Source: an uncultured Roseburia sp. (GTDB lineage Bacteria > Bacillota_A > Clostridia > Lachnospirales > Lachnospiraceae). From it: a stretch of DNA of 13,214 bases. This document shows positions 6,028-13,214 of this stretch, piece after piece. The translations under genes were made by a program, and so were the position numbers. Position 1 is the first letter of the stretch. Each line of letters opens with the position of its first letter. The notes beneath the pieces are model-generated. The model was not told the origin of the DNA, did no database searches, and worked only from the letters and a program-made list of their open reading frames with translations. The stretch is from the NCBI GenBank assembly GCA_900753715.1, contig CAAEAE010000020.1, positions 1-13,214 of the forward strand, given 5' to 3'.

Positions 6028-7827
6028 GTGAAGCTGAAAGAGAAAAGGATCATCTTCATACAGGCCGGGGAAAGTTTTTTAACATCCTGGGCATTGATGA
6101 AAGCGGCACGAATGGAGCCGGGGAATGTATTTACACTGATCTTCTTTCTGTTGGCATTTTTCTTTTACCGGGAGGTTTATAAGAAGCTTGCTGATTCACA
6201 GAAAGCAGACCGCAGAATGAGAGTGACAGCGGCAGTTTTGGCAGTGATTTATACCCTGTGTTATATGCTGTTAGATGCGTCACATTATATTGAGTCGTTA
6301 ACCAACCGGATGTTTCAGGGCGCTATCCTTGCGGCAGCTGCAATTGGTTTCTGGGCCTTGTTTGATGCATTGCTGAAATATCTGTTCCTTTGGGTTATGG
6401 AGAAGGAGAAGATGAAAGAACTCTTCTGCGAAAGAGAACCCGTCAAAAGCCGCAATCCTTTTGCCATGCATCCGCTGGCTGCGACATTCATTGTCTGTCT
6501 TTTGGGATGGCTGCCCTATTTCCTGTATCAGTTTCCCGGGATTATGACGCCGGACAGTATTAATCAGCTGGAACAGGTGCTTGGTATTGTCTCTTACAGC
6601 AATCATCATCCCTGGGTACATACATTACTGATAAAAGTTTTTTATTCCATTGGCTTTGCAATAACCGGAAATATGGTATATGCCATGGGATTTTATACTT
6701 TTGCACAAATGTGCATCATGGCATTTGCAGCTGCTTATTTTGTGTCATCCATGCGTTTCCTTCATCTGAAGGCAGGATGGTGTACCGCAATGGCTCTGAT
6801 ATTTGCAATCCTGCCATATCATGCTGTTTACGCAGTTACGGTCTGGAAGGACATTCCGTTTGCAGCAGCTGTGCTGGTGTTTATCACATCGCTGTTGAGG
6901 CTTCGGAATGGAGGGAAATGGCAGCATGCTGTATTGTTTGTATTAAGTGGGGCGATGATGTGCCTGTTCCGCTCGAATGGCTGGTACGCATTTTTGGTAT
7001 GTGTTCCAATTTTCTTTGCTTCTTTCTGGAAAAAGAACCGGAAAGTGATCGGACTTCTGGCGGTTTCCCTGCTTGCAGCAGTTGTGGTGAAGTATCCGGT
7101 GATGAATGGATGCCGGGTAACACCGCCGGATTTTGTGGAGTCTTTGTGCATTCCGATTCAGCAGATTTCGTATGTTCTTGCCAATGACAGGGAGTTATCT
7201 TTGGAACAACTGGAACTGATTGATGCGGTCATTGACCGTAATCACGTGAAGAACCTGTATAATCCGGAATTCGCGGATAATATGAAGGAGCTTGTCCGGG
7301 CCGGACATCCGGAATATCTGGAAGCACATAAAAAAGAATTTTTCAGGTTATGGCTTGATCTGCTGATCCGATATCCGGGTGATTATCTGGAGGCTTATAT
7401 TCAGCAGACAAACGGATACTGGTATCCGGATTCCTATTATCCGGTAGCTGACGCAGAGGGAGTCAGTGCGACGGAGCTTGGTGTTTCCCATACACCGCTG
7501 ATCCGGGGTCCCCTGGTTGTGAAGGGCAAAGAAATTGCTGTAAAGCTCGGAAGCATGGTACCGGTGTATGGCACGTTATGGAGCATGGGAGTTGCCTTCT
7601 GGATCTTAGTGCTGATGATAGGATGTGTGCTGGTGCGCCGGGAGGAAGGAAAACTTCTTTATACACTTCCGTGTTTGTTGTTATGGGGAACGGTAATGAT
7701 TGCAACACCCGTGGCAACAGAGTTCCGGTATGTTTATTTCCTGATGCTGTGTATGCCGTTTTATCTATGCATGATGGTATTGGAGGAACCGTCCCAAAGC
7801 TGTATAGACGCTTCCCAAGAAATATGA
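6028..7827 (+). CDS. DUF6020-like polytopic membrane protein
   Basis: A 599-residue multi-spanning protein starting at GTG 6028 behind GAGGGGACAGGATA. The first part (1-115) has three or four helices. The region about 155-210 contains PGIMTPDSINQLEQ (around 170-183) and NHHPWVHT (N192-T199), the two most characteristic stretches; I recall these from DUF6020 family proteins common in Lachnospiraceae. Further helices run to about 365, then a soluble region (about 365-490) and two or three C-terminal helices. The acidic and His motifs in the first external loop and the overall layout resemble GT-C glycosyltransferases, so a role in building or exporting a cell-surface glycan is reasonable, but this is inference. 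It follows the GT39-like gene closely and is probably co-transcribed with it. Confidence 0.7.
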   Translation: MKLKEKRIIFIQAGESFLTSWALMKAARMEPGNVFTLIFFLLAFFFYREVYKKLADSQKADRRMRVTAAVLAVIYTLCYMLLDASHYIESLTNRMFQGAILAAAAIGFWALFDALLKYLFLWVMEKEKMKELFCEREPVKSRNPFAMHPLAATFIVCLLGWLPYFLYQFPGIMTPDSINQLEQVLGIVSYSNHHPWVHTLLIKVFYSIGFAITGNMVYAMGFYTFAQMCIMAFAAAYFVSSMRFLHLKAGWCTAMALIFAILPYHAVYAVTVWKDIPFAAAVLVFITSLLRLRNGGKWQHAVLFVLSGAMMCLFRSNGWYAFLVCVPIFFASFWKKNRKVIGLLAVSLLAAVVVKYPVMNGCRVTPPDFVESLCIPIQQISYVLANDRELSLEQLELIDAVIDRNHVKNLYNPEFADNMKELVRAGHPEYLEAHKKEFFRLWLDLLIRYPGDYLEAYIQQTNGYWYPDSYYPVADAEGVSATELGVSHTPLIRGPLVVKGKEIAVKLGSMVPVYGTLWSMGVAFWILVLMIGCVLVRREEGKLLYTLPCLLLWGTVMIATPVATEFRYVYFLMLCMPFYLCMMVLEEPSQSCIDASQEI

Positions 7828-7833
7828 TATAAT
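7805..7833 (+). promoter_or_regulatory. internal promoter overlapping the 3' end of the DUF6020-like gene
   Basis: TAGACG (7805-7810), a 17-nt spacer and a perfect TATAAT (7828-7833). Transcription would begin near 7840, so the hairpin element below would become a 5' leader of about 220 nt for the flavoprotein gene. A second TATAAT at 8033-8038 has only a weak -35 (TTGGTT 8012-8017, 15-nt spacer) inside the second hairpin. Confidence 0.5.
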
Positions 7834-7890
7834 GAGCCTCAGAGAAAACCAAGCGGCTGCGAAGCAGACATTTGGTTTTCTGGGCTCATT
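7831..7890 (+). repeat. hairpin repeat, copy 1
   Basis: A 60-nt nested hairpin: outer stem AATGAGCC (7831-7838) with GGCTCATT (7883-7890), middle stem AGAAAACCAA (7843-7852) with TTGGTTTTCT (7872-7881), and apical CTGC-GAA-GCAG (7857-7867). Positions 7836-7884 match 47 of 49 bases of copy 2, 140 bp downstream. No U tract follows, so it is not a normal terminator. Confidence 0.85.
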
Positions 7891-7892
7891 AA

Positions 7893-7945
7893 CGAGCAAA
7901 TATCCTGCGAAGCAGGATGGAGAGCACGAAGTGCGGATTTGCGAG
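7893..7945 (+). repeat. three-way junction with two GAA-capped hairpins
   Basis: The closing stem GCAAAT (7896-7901) with ATTTGC (7937-7942) encloses two perfect hairpins: ATCCTGC-GAA-GCAGGAT (7902-7918) and GCAC-GAA-GTGC (7924-7934). Both loops are C-GAA-G. It lies exactly between the two direct repeats, so the three parts look like one composite element. Confidence 0.8.
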
Positions 7946-7975
7946 TGTAATGTAGATATATCGAGAATGCAAAAA

Positions 7976-8024
7976 GCCTCAGAGAAAACCAAGCGGCTGC
8001 AAAGCAGACATTTGGTTTTCCGGG
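7976..8024 (+). repeat. hairpin repeat, copy 2
   Basis: This differs from copy 1 at two bases (A at 8001 for G, C at 8021 for T). The middle stem keeps 9 bp, and the apical loop is CTGC-AAA-GCAG (7997-8007). The outer AATGAGCC stem of copy 1 is missing. The short GTAGATATAT at 7952-7961 recurs at 8026-8035, just before the TATAAT ahead of the flavoprotein gene. Confidence 0.85.
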
Positions 8025-8058
8025 GGTAGATATATAATAGAAAGGCGGTTAATCGCGA

Positions 8059-9639
8059 ATGAAGAAAGCCCTGATCATTGGTGCAGGTCCTGCAGGTCTT
8101 ACTGCAGCTTATGAATTACTTACGAAATCAAAGGATATCGAGGTAATTGTGTTTGAAGAAAGTGATTGTTTTGGAGGTATTTCCAAGACAGTCAATTACA
8201 AAGGAAACCGTATGGATATGGGGGGACACCGTTTCTTCTCCAAAATTCCTGAGGTAAATGCCTGGTGGGATCATATGCTTCCGATGCAGGGACATCCGAC
8301 ATACGATGATATTATTCTGCATCGTCCCATGCCGGTAACCAAGGGAGGACCGGATCCGGAGAAGGAAGACCGTGTCATGCTGACAAGACACCGGGTTTCC
8401 CGTATTTTATTTGATACGAAGTTTTATGACTATCCGATTTCCTTAAAACCGGAAACATTCAGGAATTTTGGACTGCTTACGACGTTAAAGGTGGGATTCA
8501 GCTATCTGGGATCCATGTTCCATAAGCTGCCGGAAACGAATCTGGAGAACTTTTATATCAATCGTTTCGGGCGTAAGCTGTATTCCATGTTCTTTGAATA
8601 TTACACGGAGAATCTCTGGGGCAGACATCCCAGCGAGATTGACGCATCCTGGGGCGCACAGCGTGTTAAGGGATTGTCAATTGTGGCTATCTTAAAGGAT
8701 GTCTTTGGAAAGATTTTTAAGAAAAAGAATCGTAAAGTGGAGACCTCTCTGATCGAAGAATTTAAGTATCCAAAGCTTGGTCCCGGACAGCTGTGGGATG
8801 TGACAGCAGCAGAAGTGGAGAAGCTTGGCGGTACAATCATTAAGAATGCGAAGGTTACCAAAGTCCATAAGAATGCAAATAATATGCTGACATCCCTGAC
8901 CTATGAAAAGGATGGACAGGAGTTCACCATGGAAGGAGATTATTTCATTTCCTCCATGCCGGTGAGGGATCTGGTTGGCGGCATGAACGATGTACCTGCG
9001 GATGCGGCAAGAATTGCAGCAGGACTTCCTTATCGTGATTATATGACACTTGGTGTTCTGGTTCCAAAGATTAATCTGGTGAATAAAACCAATATCAGAA
9101 CCGTGAACAATATTGTTCCGGACTGTTGGGTTTATGTACAGGATCGTAATGTGAAGCTGGGACGTTTCCAGATTTATAATAACTGGTCTCCTTATATGAT
9201 TAAGGATCTTGAGCATACGGTATGGATCGGTCTTGAGTATTTTGTCAATGAAGGAGATGAATACTGGAATATGACCGAGGAAGAGTTCGCGAAGATCGGT
9301 GTCAGTGAAATGATTAAGCTTGGTCTGATTGACAGTCCGGATGTGGTTTTGGATGTTCATATGGAGAAGGTGAAGAAAGCTTATCCGGCCTACTTTGATA
9401 CCTATGATGAGATGGATAAGCTGGTAGCTTACTTAAGCTCAATTGAGAATCTGTACTGTGTTGGACGTAATGGTCAGCATCGTTATAACAATATTGATCA
9501 CTCTATGGTTACGTCCTTTGAAACAGTCAAGAATATTTTAACCGGAAGCAGGGACAAGAAGAATATCTGGAGTGTCAATACCGAACAGGAATATCATGAA
9601 ACCTCGAATAACGAAGGAAATGAAGCCGAGGTCGATTAA
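8059..9639 (+). CDS. FAD-dependent oxidoreductase (amine-oxidase / UGM-like superfamily)
   Basis: A 526-residue soluble flavoprotein. The N-terminus is a clear dinucleotide-binding fold, [16 protein letters not shown] with G8-x-G10-x-x-G13 and an acidic ribose-binding residue at E33/E34. It is followed by FGGISKT (38-44) and MGGHRFFSK (54-62), the GG-type motif of protoporphyrinogen oxidase, amine oxidase and UDP-galactopyranose-mutase relatives. A second FAD-contacting stretch near the C-terminus is [19 protein letters not shown] (about 465-483). Length and motifs fit the uncharacterised NAD(P)/FAD-dependent members found in surface polysaccharide clusters. The reaction is unknown; a role on a nucleotide- or lipid-linked sugar is suggested by the two upstream glycan-type membrane proteins. 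The ATG is preceded by AAAGGCGG. The last 25 residues are polar and acidic and look disordered. Confidence 0.85.
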   Translation: MKKALIIGAGPAGLTAAYELLTKSKDIEVIVFEESDCFGGISKTVNYKGNRMDMGGHRFFSKIPEVNAWWDHMLPMQGHPTYDDIILHRPMPVTKGGPDPEKEDRVMLTRHRVSRILFDTKFYDYPISLKPETFRNFGLLTTLKVGFSYLGSMFHKLPETNLENFYINRFGRKLYSMFFEYYTENLWGRHPSEIDASWGAQRVKGLSIVAILKDVFGKIFKKKNRKVETSLIEEFKYPKLGPGQLWDVTAAEVEKLGGTIIKNAKVTKVHKNANNMLTSLTYEKDGQEFTMEGDYFISSMPVRDLVGGMNDVPADAARIAAGLPYRDYMTLGVLVPKINLVNKTNIRTVNNIVPDCWVYVQDRNVKLGRFQIYNNWSPYMIKDLEHTVWIGLEYFVNEGDEYWNMTEEEFAKIGVSEMIKLGLIDSPDVVLDVHMEKVKKAYPAYFDTYDEMDKLVAYLSSIENLYCVGRNGQHRYNNIDHSMVTSFETVKNILTGSRDKKNIWSVNTEQEYHETSNNEGNEAEVD

Positions 9640-9647
9640 CAGAACCT

Positions 9648-9751
9648 TCCTGCGGAATATCAGAGTACAGAGATTTGTCCGATCTTACATTTTTATATAA
9701 AAATCGTTGATAAACCCCGAAACCCCTTGAAAAACAAGGGATTCCGCAGGA
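9648..9751. repeat. 11-bp inverted repeat pair
   Basis: TCCTGCGGAAT (9648-9658) and ATTCCGCAGGA (9741-9751) are perfect inverted copies 82 bp apart, starting 8 bp after the flavoprotein stop. Just inside the right arm is a small hairpin CCCTTG-AAAAA-CAAGGG (9724-9740). It may be a long-range 3' stem of the flavoprotein mRNA or the edge of the inserted segment. Confidence 0.5.
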
Positions 9752-9888
9752 TAACAGGCGAAAAATACTACTAATTTACTACAAATGGGCAAAGAACCTG
9801 ATATGCAGCCTGAAATCCTGCCGGAAAACCAACGCTGATAGAATATTGTACCATACAAGTGAATAAGAAGCAATGTGTTATGAAACAC

Positions 9889-9938
9889 AAACGGCGTTTA
9901 CTAATTCTCAAACGAGAAGATAGGAACGCCGTTTTTTT
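9889..9938 (+). terminator. intrinsic terminator
   Basis: AAACGGCGTT (9889-9898) pairs with AACGCCGTTT (9925-9934), followed by T residues to 9938. An inner hairpin TTCTC/GAGAA (9905-9909 and 9914-9918) tops the stem. It points in the plus direction and insulates the HTH remnant from upstream reading. Confidence 0.85.
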
Positions 9939-9959
9939 ATGCCCCGAAACAGCCCCCAG

Positions 9960-10074
9960 CGTGGGCATTTAGAGGCTTGAAACGCATTGAAAATCAAGGC
10001 TTTACAAACACGAAAACCGCATACCCCGATAGTTTACCCTTAATCTCTCAAAATCGGTTTTCTAATTGCCCACG
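9960..10074 (+). promoter_or_regulatory. candidate structured 5' leader of the HTH gene
   Basis: CGTGGGCATTTAG (9960-9972) and CTAATTGCCCACG (10062-10074) are inverted with one mismatch and close a domain of about 115 nt. Inside lies a perfect GAAAACCG/CGGTTTTC stem (10012-10019 and 10055-10062) and a small CTTGA/TCAAG stem. The domain ends 27 bp before the HTH start codon. This could be an RNA leader or a long dyad bound by protein; I do not recognise a riboswitch class. Confidence 0.45.
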
Positions 10075-10101
10075 ATACCACCGCAAAGGAGTGAATTGAA
10101 A

Positions 10102-10497
10102 ATGGCAGTTTTCCGAGTTGAGCGCAATACGGGATATACCGTAATGAGCAATCACCATTTACGAAATAAGGAATTGTCCTTAAAGGCAAAAGGGCTTTTG
10201 TCGCAAATGCTGTCCTTGCCCGAAGATTGGGATTATACCCTTTCGGGGCTGGCGCATATCAACCGTGAGAAGATAGACGCAATCCGCGAAGCAGTCAAGG
10301 AACTTGAAAAAGCCGGATATATCAGGCGCAGCAGAGAGCGCGACAGCAAAGGGCGGTTGCGCGGCGCGGATTATGTGATTTACGAGCAGCCACAGCCATC
10401 CGAGGAAGAAGCTGTACCCGACAGCCCACCGCCTATATTGGATTTACCTACATTGTTATGCTTATCGGGCTTATTCCCGCCCATGTTCTTGCGTTAG
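10102..10497 (+). pseudogene. truncated HTH protein of an integrative element
   Basis: The ATG at 10102 follows AAAGGAGTGA. Residues 1-110 (MAVFRVERNTGYTVMSNHHL onward) match the N-terminal winged-helix part of helix-turn-helix proteins common in clostridial integrative and conjugative elements, where it is often annotated as a replication-initiator-like or DNA-binding accessory protein of roughly 250-330 residues. The recognisable part covers the SNHHLRNKELSLKAKGLLS stretch, the helix pair around 50-75 and the KGRLRGADYVIYEQP wing, and ends near base 10431 after VPDSPP. The remaining 21 codons are unrelated hydrophobic sequence ending at TAG. The normal C-terminal half is missing, so the gene is broken by deletion or fusion. 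Its GC-richer codon use contrasts with the AT-rich flanks. Confidence 0.7.
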
Positions 10498-10500
10498 CAA

Positions 10501-10800
10501 ATGGATTATGCAGATAAATACGGCGTGGATTATGATGAAGACTTCTGGCTGACGGACGGCTATATCATCGTGAACTTCACGATAGAGACAGTAGATCCGG
10601 ACGGCAGGCATAGACTGAGCTATATCAATGCCGGAAACCATCTGAACAACGGGAACTGTTCGATGTGGACCATGGAGGGGCCGCCCCTCCAAAAAAGCAG
10701 CTATAAGGGGTCGACCTTTTCTTTCTATGCGGGTGATTTTATCCTATACTATGCCAACAAGCGCATGTCGAATGATTATGAATCCGGTGCTATTTATTAA
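10501..10800 (+). pseudogene. orphan fragment of an unrecognised protein
   Basis: Open for 99 codons from ATG 10501, starting DYADKYGVDYDEDF and ending ESGAIY. The composition is that of a soluble, aromatic- and Gly/Asn-rich domain, such as an extracellular beta-type domain. There is no ribosome site and no signal peptide, and the ATG lies 3 nt after the stop of the HTH remnant, so I read it as the 3' end of a larger gene whose front was lost at the same junction. The family is not recognised with confidence. Confidence 0.45.
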
Positions 10801-10865
10801 GTTTTGGGATTTCAGGGGAAAATTTTTATTCCGAGGCCGTAATTATCAGGTATATTCTTAGCAAT

Positions 10866-12623
10866 TCAAGTTTTTTCCCTTTTAACCGGCAAGGTTATCT
10901 CAATGCAGGTTCCCTCCTCTTGTAATAAAATATGAATACCGTAAGTGTCTCCATAATTAAGAATAATCCGGTTGTTTACATTTTTAAGTCCTACATGATT
11001 GAATGCATTGGAATTGTTGTCCGGCTCGATACCTGCCAATATCTTCTCAAATCGGTCTGCACTAAATCCAATCCCATTATCTTTTACAAATATGTGCAAT
11101 TCTTCGTTGTAAATCTTTGTTTCGATTCGGATAGCTCCATTTTCCTCGGCGGGTAAGATTCCATGAAAGATTGCGTTTTCAACGATTGGCTGCAGCGTGA
11201 GCTTTGGACAATAACACTCGCTGGTATCGGGACTGATCTGATATTCTATATGGAAGACATCTCCATATCGCATATGCTGAATTTGTATATACTTTTTGAG
11301 TGACTGAATTTCTTCGTTGATGGTTACAAAATCATCCGTCTTATCGAAGGTATAAGCCAAAAGTCCCACCAGAGAGGAGATTGTCTCACGGATTTCCTCC
11401 ATTCTGTTTTGCTTCGCCAGGCTTCTGATGCAGGCTAACGTGTTATAAAGGAAGTGGGGCTTGATTTGGCTTTGCAGCATCTGAATCTTGTAATTCTGTT
11501 TTTCTTTTTCACTTTGCTTAACCTCCCGGATGAGGCGTTTTAAGCGCATGAGCATTTGATTATAGCTTTCCGTCAAGTGACCGATCTCATCGCTTCTTTT
11601 GACGGGCAGGGGCTCATTGAGCTGCGTCTTGGAAAAATGGCTCATCTTCTCATCCAGTTCACGAATGGGAGAAACGAATTTGCGGCTTAAGAAGAAACAT
11701 ACACCCAACAAAACCACCAGAATCAGGATTCCGGCGTTAATGTAGGTCCTGGTCAGGGTTTTGTTGTACGCCGCAAAAATGCTGTCGCTGTTGACAAGCG
11801 TGAATAGCGACCAACCCAGTCGATTGATAGGCGAACGGGTGACGAGCAAGGAAGGAGCTTCTTTGGGTAAATAGGAGATTCCCTGAGGGCAGTCTGCCAG
11901 CTCGGCAATCATTTGCGGTGCGATAGAGGTGCGCAGGGTGTCGTTTTCGTATTGCAGTAAATCTGTATTACGATTAAAAAGGATGACGTTCCCTTCTGAT
12001 GTCATTAGCAGATAAGACTGGTTCCCTTTATGAAGAAAACGGTCCAGATCATTTTTGATGTAACCCAGATCCAGTTCTATGACTAAGACACCCTTTTCGT
12101 CATTTGGCTGGTCCTCTACAGCCAGTGAAAAGGCAACGGTGTCACCGGAAACAGGAGAGTGATACGGCTGGCTCCAGGCGAGGCCGGTGAGACTATCCTG
12201 TGCACTTTCTGCCAGCAGCGGCAGCATCTTATTTCCCATGATGTCATAATAAGTCTGACGAGTGGAAATTACTTCACCGTTGGCAGGTATATAATAAATA
12301 GTGCGGGCGACGGGATAGAGGGTTTGACTGAAGGTGTTAATTAAGATACCGATACGCTCAGACTGTCTGATGCCGGTTCCACGATCCGCGGCAATCATAC
12401 GGCCAAGGCTTTGGGCACTCTCTACATAGCTGTCAACATAGCTGAGGGTACGGTCGTTCAAGCTGGAGATGTTGCTGGCGATTTGCCGTTCGAGGGCCTT
12501 ATGAGCGGAATTATAGCCGTATAAAGCCATGATGGCCAACACTGCAATGGAGATAGTGGATGTCATTACGAACAGACGCTGGGTGAGTCCCCAGTGGAAC
12601 AAATGCTTTCTCCGTACTCTCAT
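10866..12623 (-). CDS. YesM-type sensor histidine kinase (dCache-HAMP-His_kinase)
   Basis: A 585-residue sensor. TM1 (about 15-36) and TM2 (about 295-316) flank an extracellular dCache-type region of roughly 255 residues. A HAMP domain follows (about 317-370, FVSPIRELDEKMSHF), then a short coiled coil, then the His_kinase motif QMLQSQIKPHFLYNT with phospho-acceptor H390, and a GHKL ATPase with N-box LQPIVENAIFHG and G-box VKDNGIGFS. This is the YesM/LytS-like class, which pairs with AraC-type response regulators and usually senses carbohydrates directly or through a binding protein. Its start overlaps the regulator stop as ATGA and lacks a strong ribosome site, so it depends on translational coupling. 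No clear terminator is seen in the 65 bp after its stop. Confidence 0.92.
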   Translation of the reverse strand: MRVRRKHLFHWGLTQRLFVMTSTISIAVLAIMALYGYNSAHKALERQIASNISSLNDRTLSYVDSYVESAQSLGRMIAADRGTGIRQSERIGILINTFSQTLYPVARTIYYIPANGEVISTRQTYYDIMGNKMLPLLAESAQDSLTGLAWSQPYHSPVSGDTVAFSLAVEDQPNDEKGVLVIELDLGYIKNDLDRFLHKGNQSYLLMTSEGNVILFNRNTDLLQYENDTLRTSIAPQMIAELADCPQGISYLPKEAPSLLVTRSPINRLGWSLFTLVNSDSIFAAYNKTLTRTYINAGILILVVLLGVCFFLSRKFVSPIRELDEKMSHFSKTQLNEPLPVKRSDEIGHLTESYNQMLMRLKRLIREVKQSEKEKQNYKIQMLQSQIKPHFLYNTLACIRSLAKQNRMEEIRETISSLVGLLAYTFDKTDDFVTINEEIQSLKKYIQIQHMRYGDVFHIEYQISPDTSECYCPKLTLQPIVENAIFHGILPAEENGAIRIETKIYNEELHIFVKDNGIGFSADRFEKILAGIEPDNNSNAFNHVGLKNVNNRIILNYGDTYGIHILLQEEGTCIEITLPVKREKT

Positions 12624-13214
12624 TTCATCACATTCTTTCTATAATCTATCGGTGTCATACCCCAATGCTTTTTGAACAGCGCCGCGAAATATCGGTAATT
12701 GGGAATTCCGATACTGTCTGACACTTCATAGACCTTCATTGTGGATTCACGCAGGAGCTTCGCGGCCCGCTGCATTTTGGCCTCTATAACGTATTGATTA
12801 AAAGGCTTTCCGGTTTCCGCGTGGAAAAGGCGGCTCAGGTAGTGGGAGCTTAAGCCCACCTGTTTGGCAATGAACTGCAGTGTAATTGGCTGATCCAGAT
12901 GCTTATTGATGAGCTCCAGTGCCCTGCGGATTTCCGGATGCTGCAGGGATTGTTCGGCTGTGTACTGAAGCCAAAAATACCACAGGCTGTCGATGGCCTC
13001 ATCAATCGTTTGTGAGTGGTTAATCTTTTCGCTGATTTTAGCCATTCGATCCAGCGTAATCCTTCGGCCGAGCAGTGCCGTGAACCACCATACCAGAAAA
13101 CGCTTGAGGTCGGAGGGATCCCAAAAGACATTTTTGTTGATATTATCCAGCTGTTCCTGTAAAAAGGCGAACAAAGACCGGGGGTCTCCCAAGTGCTCTT
13201 TGCATTGCTCTAAA
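12620..13214 (-). CDS. AraC-family response regulator, YesN type (5' part outside window)
   Basis: The C-terminal 197 or so codons of a regulator. The frame stays open through the window edge with no stop, so the start and the expected receiver domain lie outside; a TTG at 13192 is not a real start. The last 100 residues form the double HTH of AraC proteins: first HTH at ITLQFIAKQVGLSSHYLSRL, linker KPFNQYVIEAKMQRAAKLL, second HTH at KVYEVSDSIGIPNYRYFAAL, and the closing KKHWGMTPIDYRK. The 90 visible residues before it are a helical linker typical of YesN-like response regulators. It is coupled by a 4-bp overlap to the kinase gene and presumably is its partner, acting on sugar-uptake genes not seen here. 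Confidence 0.88.
   Translation of the reverse strand, partial: LEQCKEHLGDPRSLFAFLQEQLDNINKNVFWDPSDLKRFLVWWFTALLGRRITLDRMAKISEKINHSQTIDEAIDSLWYFWLQYTAEQSLQHPEIRRALELINKHLDQPITLQFIAKQVGLSSHYLSRLFHAETGKPFNQYVIEAKMQRAAKLLRESTMKVYEVSDSIGIPNYRYFAALFKKHWGMTPIDYRKNVMK

Larger units (their letters stand above)
9640..10101. other. non-coding left part of a mobile-element remnant
   Basis: 462 bp without a convincing gene. In order it holds the 11-bp inverted repeat, a direct repeat TACTAC (9766-9771 and 9777-9782, 11 bp apart) of the kind seen near recombinase sites, an intrinsic terminator (9889-9938), and a structured leader (9960-10074). Composition differs from the glycan cluster. Association with an integrative element is inferred from the HTH gene that follows. 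Confidence 0.45.

Noticed and set aside
6711..7187. 158-codon plus-strand frame inside the DUF6020-like gene
   Set aside because: A Cys/Ser/Gly-rich shadow of the true frame without a ribosome site.
7836..8024. CRISPR array
   Set aside because: Only two repeat units, 140 bp apart, and the spacer between them is itself a folded junction; no further units and no cas genes.
7832..8029. 65-codon frame running through the hairpin repeats
   Set aside because: No ribosome site, and its sequence simply follows the structured repeats. The nested base pairing explains this stretch better than coding does.
8692..9360. 222-codon antisense frame within the flavoprotein gene
   Set aside because: It is a mirror of strongly coding plus-strand sequence with conserved FAD motifs; no ribosome site or recognisable protein.
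10801..10865. Terminator for the YesM-type kinase operon
   Set aside because: I looked for a stem with a U tract on the minus strand after the kinase stop and found none convincing.

Overview
The window looks like chromosome of a gut-type Firmicute, most likely Lachnospiraceae (Clostridia). The evidence is moderate-to-low GC, strong AGGAGG ribosome sites, clostridial agr-type peptide signalling, a DUF6020-like membrane protein typical of Lachnospiraceae, and a YesMN-type two-component pair. Species cannot be told from the sequence.

Region 1 (about 1-4300) is a peptide quorum-sensing locus with an unusual layout. One LytTR response regulator (1365-2114) and one AgrC-like sensor kinase (2098-3375) lie between two complete AgrB/AgrD modules. 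Module 1 (agrB 340-909, agrD 219-353, minus strand) is transcribed divergently from the regulator. Module 2 (agrB 3483-4064, agrD 4061-4201, plus strand) follows the kinase. AgrD1 carries a normal Cys-based core (C-I-T-F-F). AgrD2 has no cysteine at all, and a serine sits where the ring Cys should be (S-R-Y-L-T). The locus is therefore predicted to make one thiolactone and one lactone. A strong intrinsic terminator (4254-4294) closes the operon.

Region 2 (4381-9639) is a surface-glycan-type cluster. A good extended -10 promoter drives a GT39-like membrane glycosyltransferase (4443-5978), then a DUF6020-like polytopic protein (6028-7827). After a roughly 190-nt leader of nested hairpins (7831-8024) comes a FAD-dependent oxidoreductase of the amine-oxidase/UDP-galactopyranose-mutase-like superfamily (8059-9639). 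The leader holds two 49-bp direct repeats flanking a three-way junction. Three of its four hairpins are capped by C-GAA-G loops, two of them containing the very stable DNA mini-hairpin GCGAAGC.

Region 3 (9640-10800) has a different composition and is debris of a mobile element: a terminator, a structured leader, a truncated HTH gene of the kind found in clostridial integrative elements, and an orphan gene fragment without a ribosome site.

Region 4 (10866-13214, minus strand) is a translationally coupled YesN/YesM-type pair: an AraC-family regulator cut by the window edge, overlapping by 4 bp a dCache-HAMP-His_kinase sensor. Such pairs usually control carbohydrate uptake. Their promoter and targets lie outside the window.
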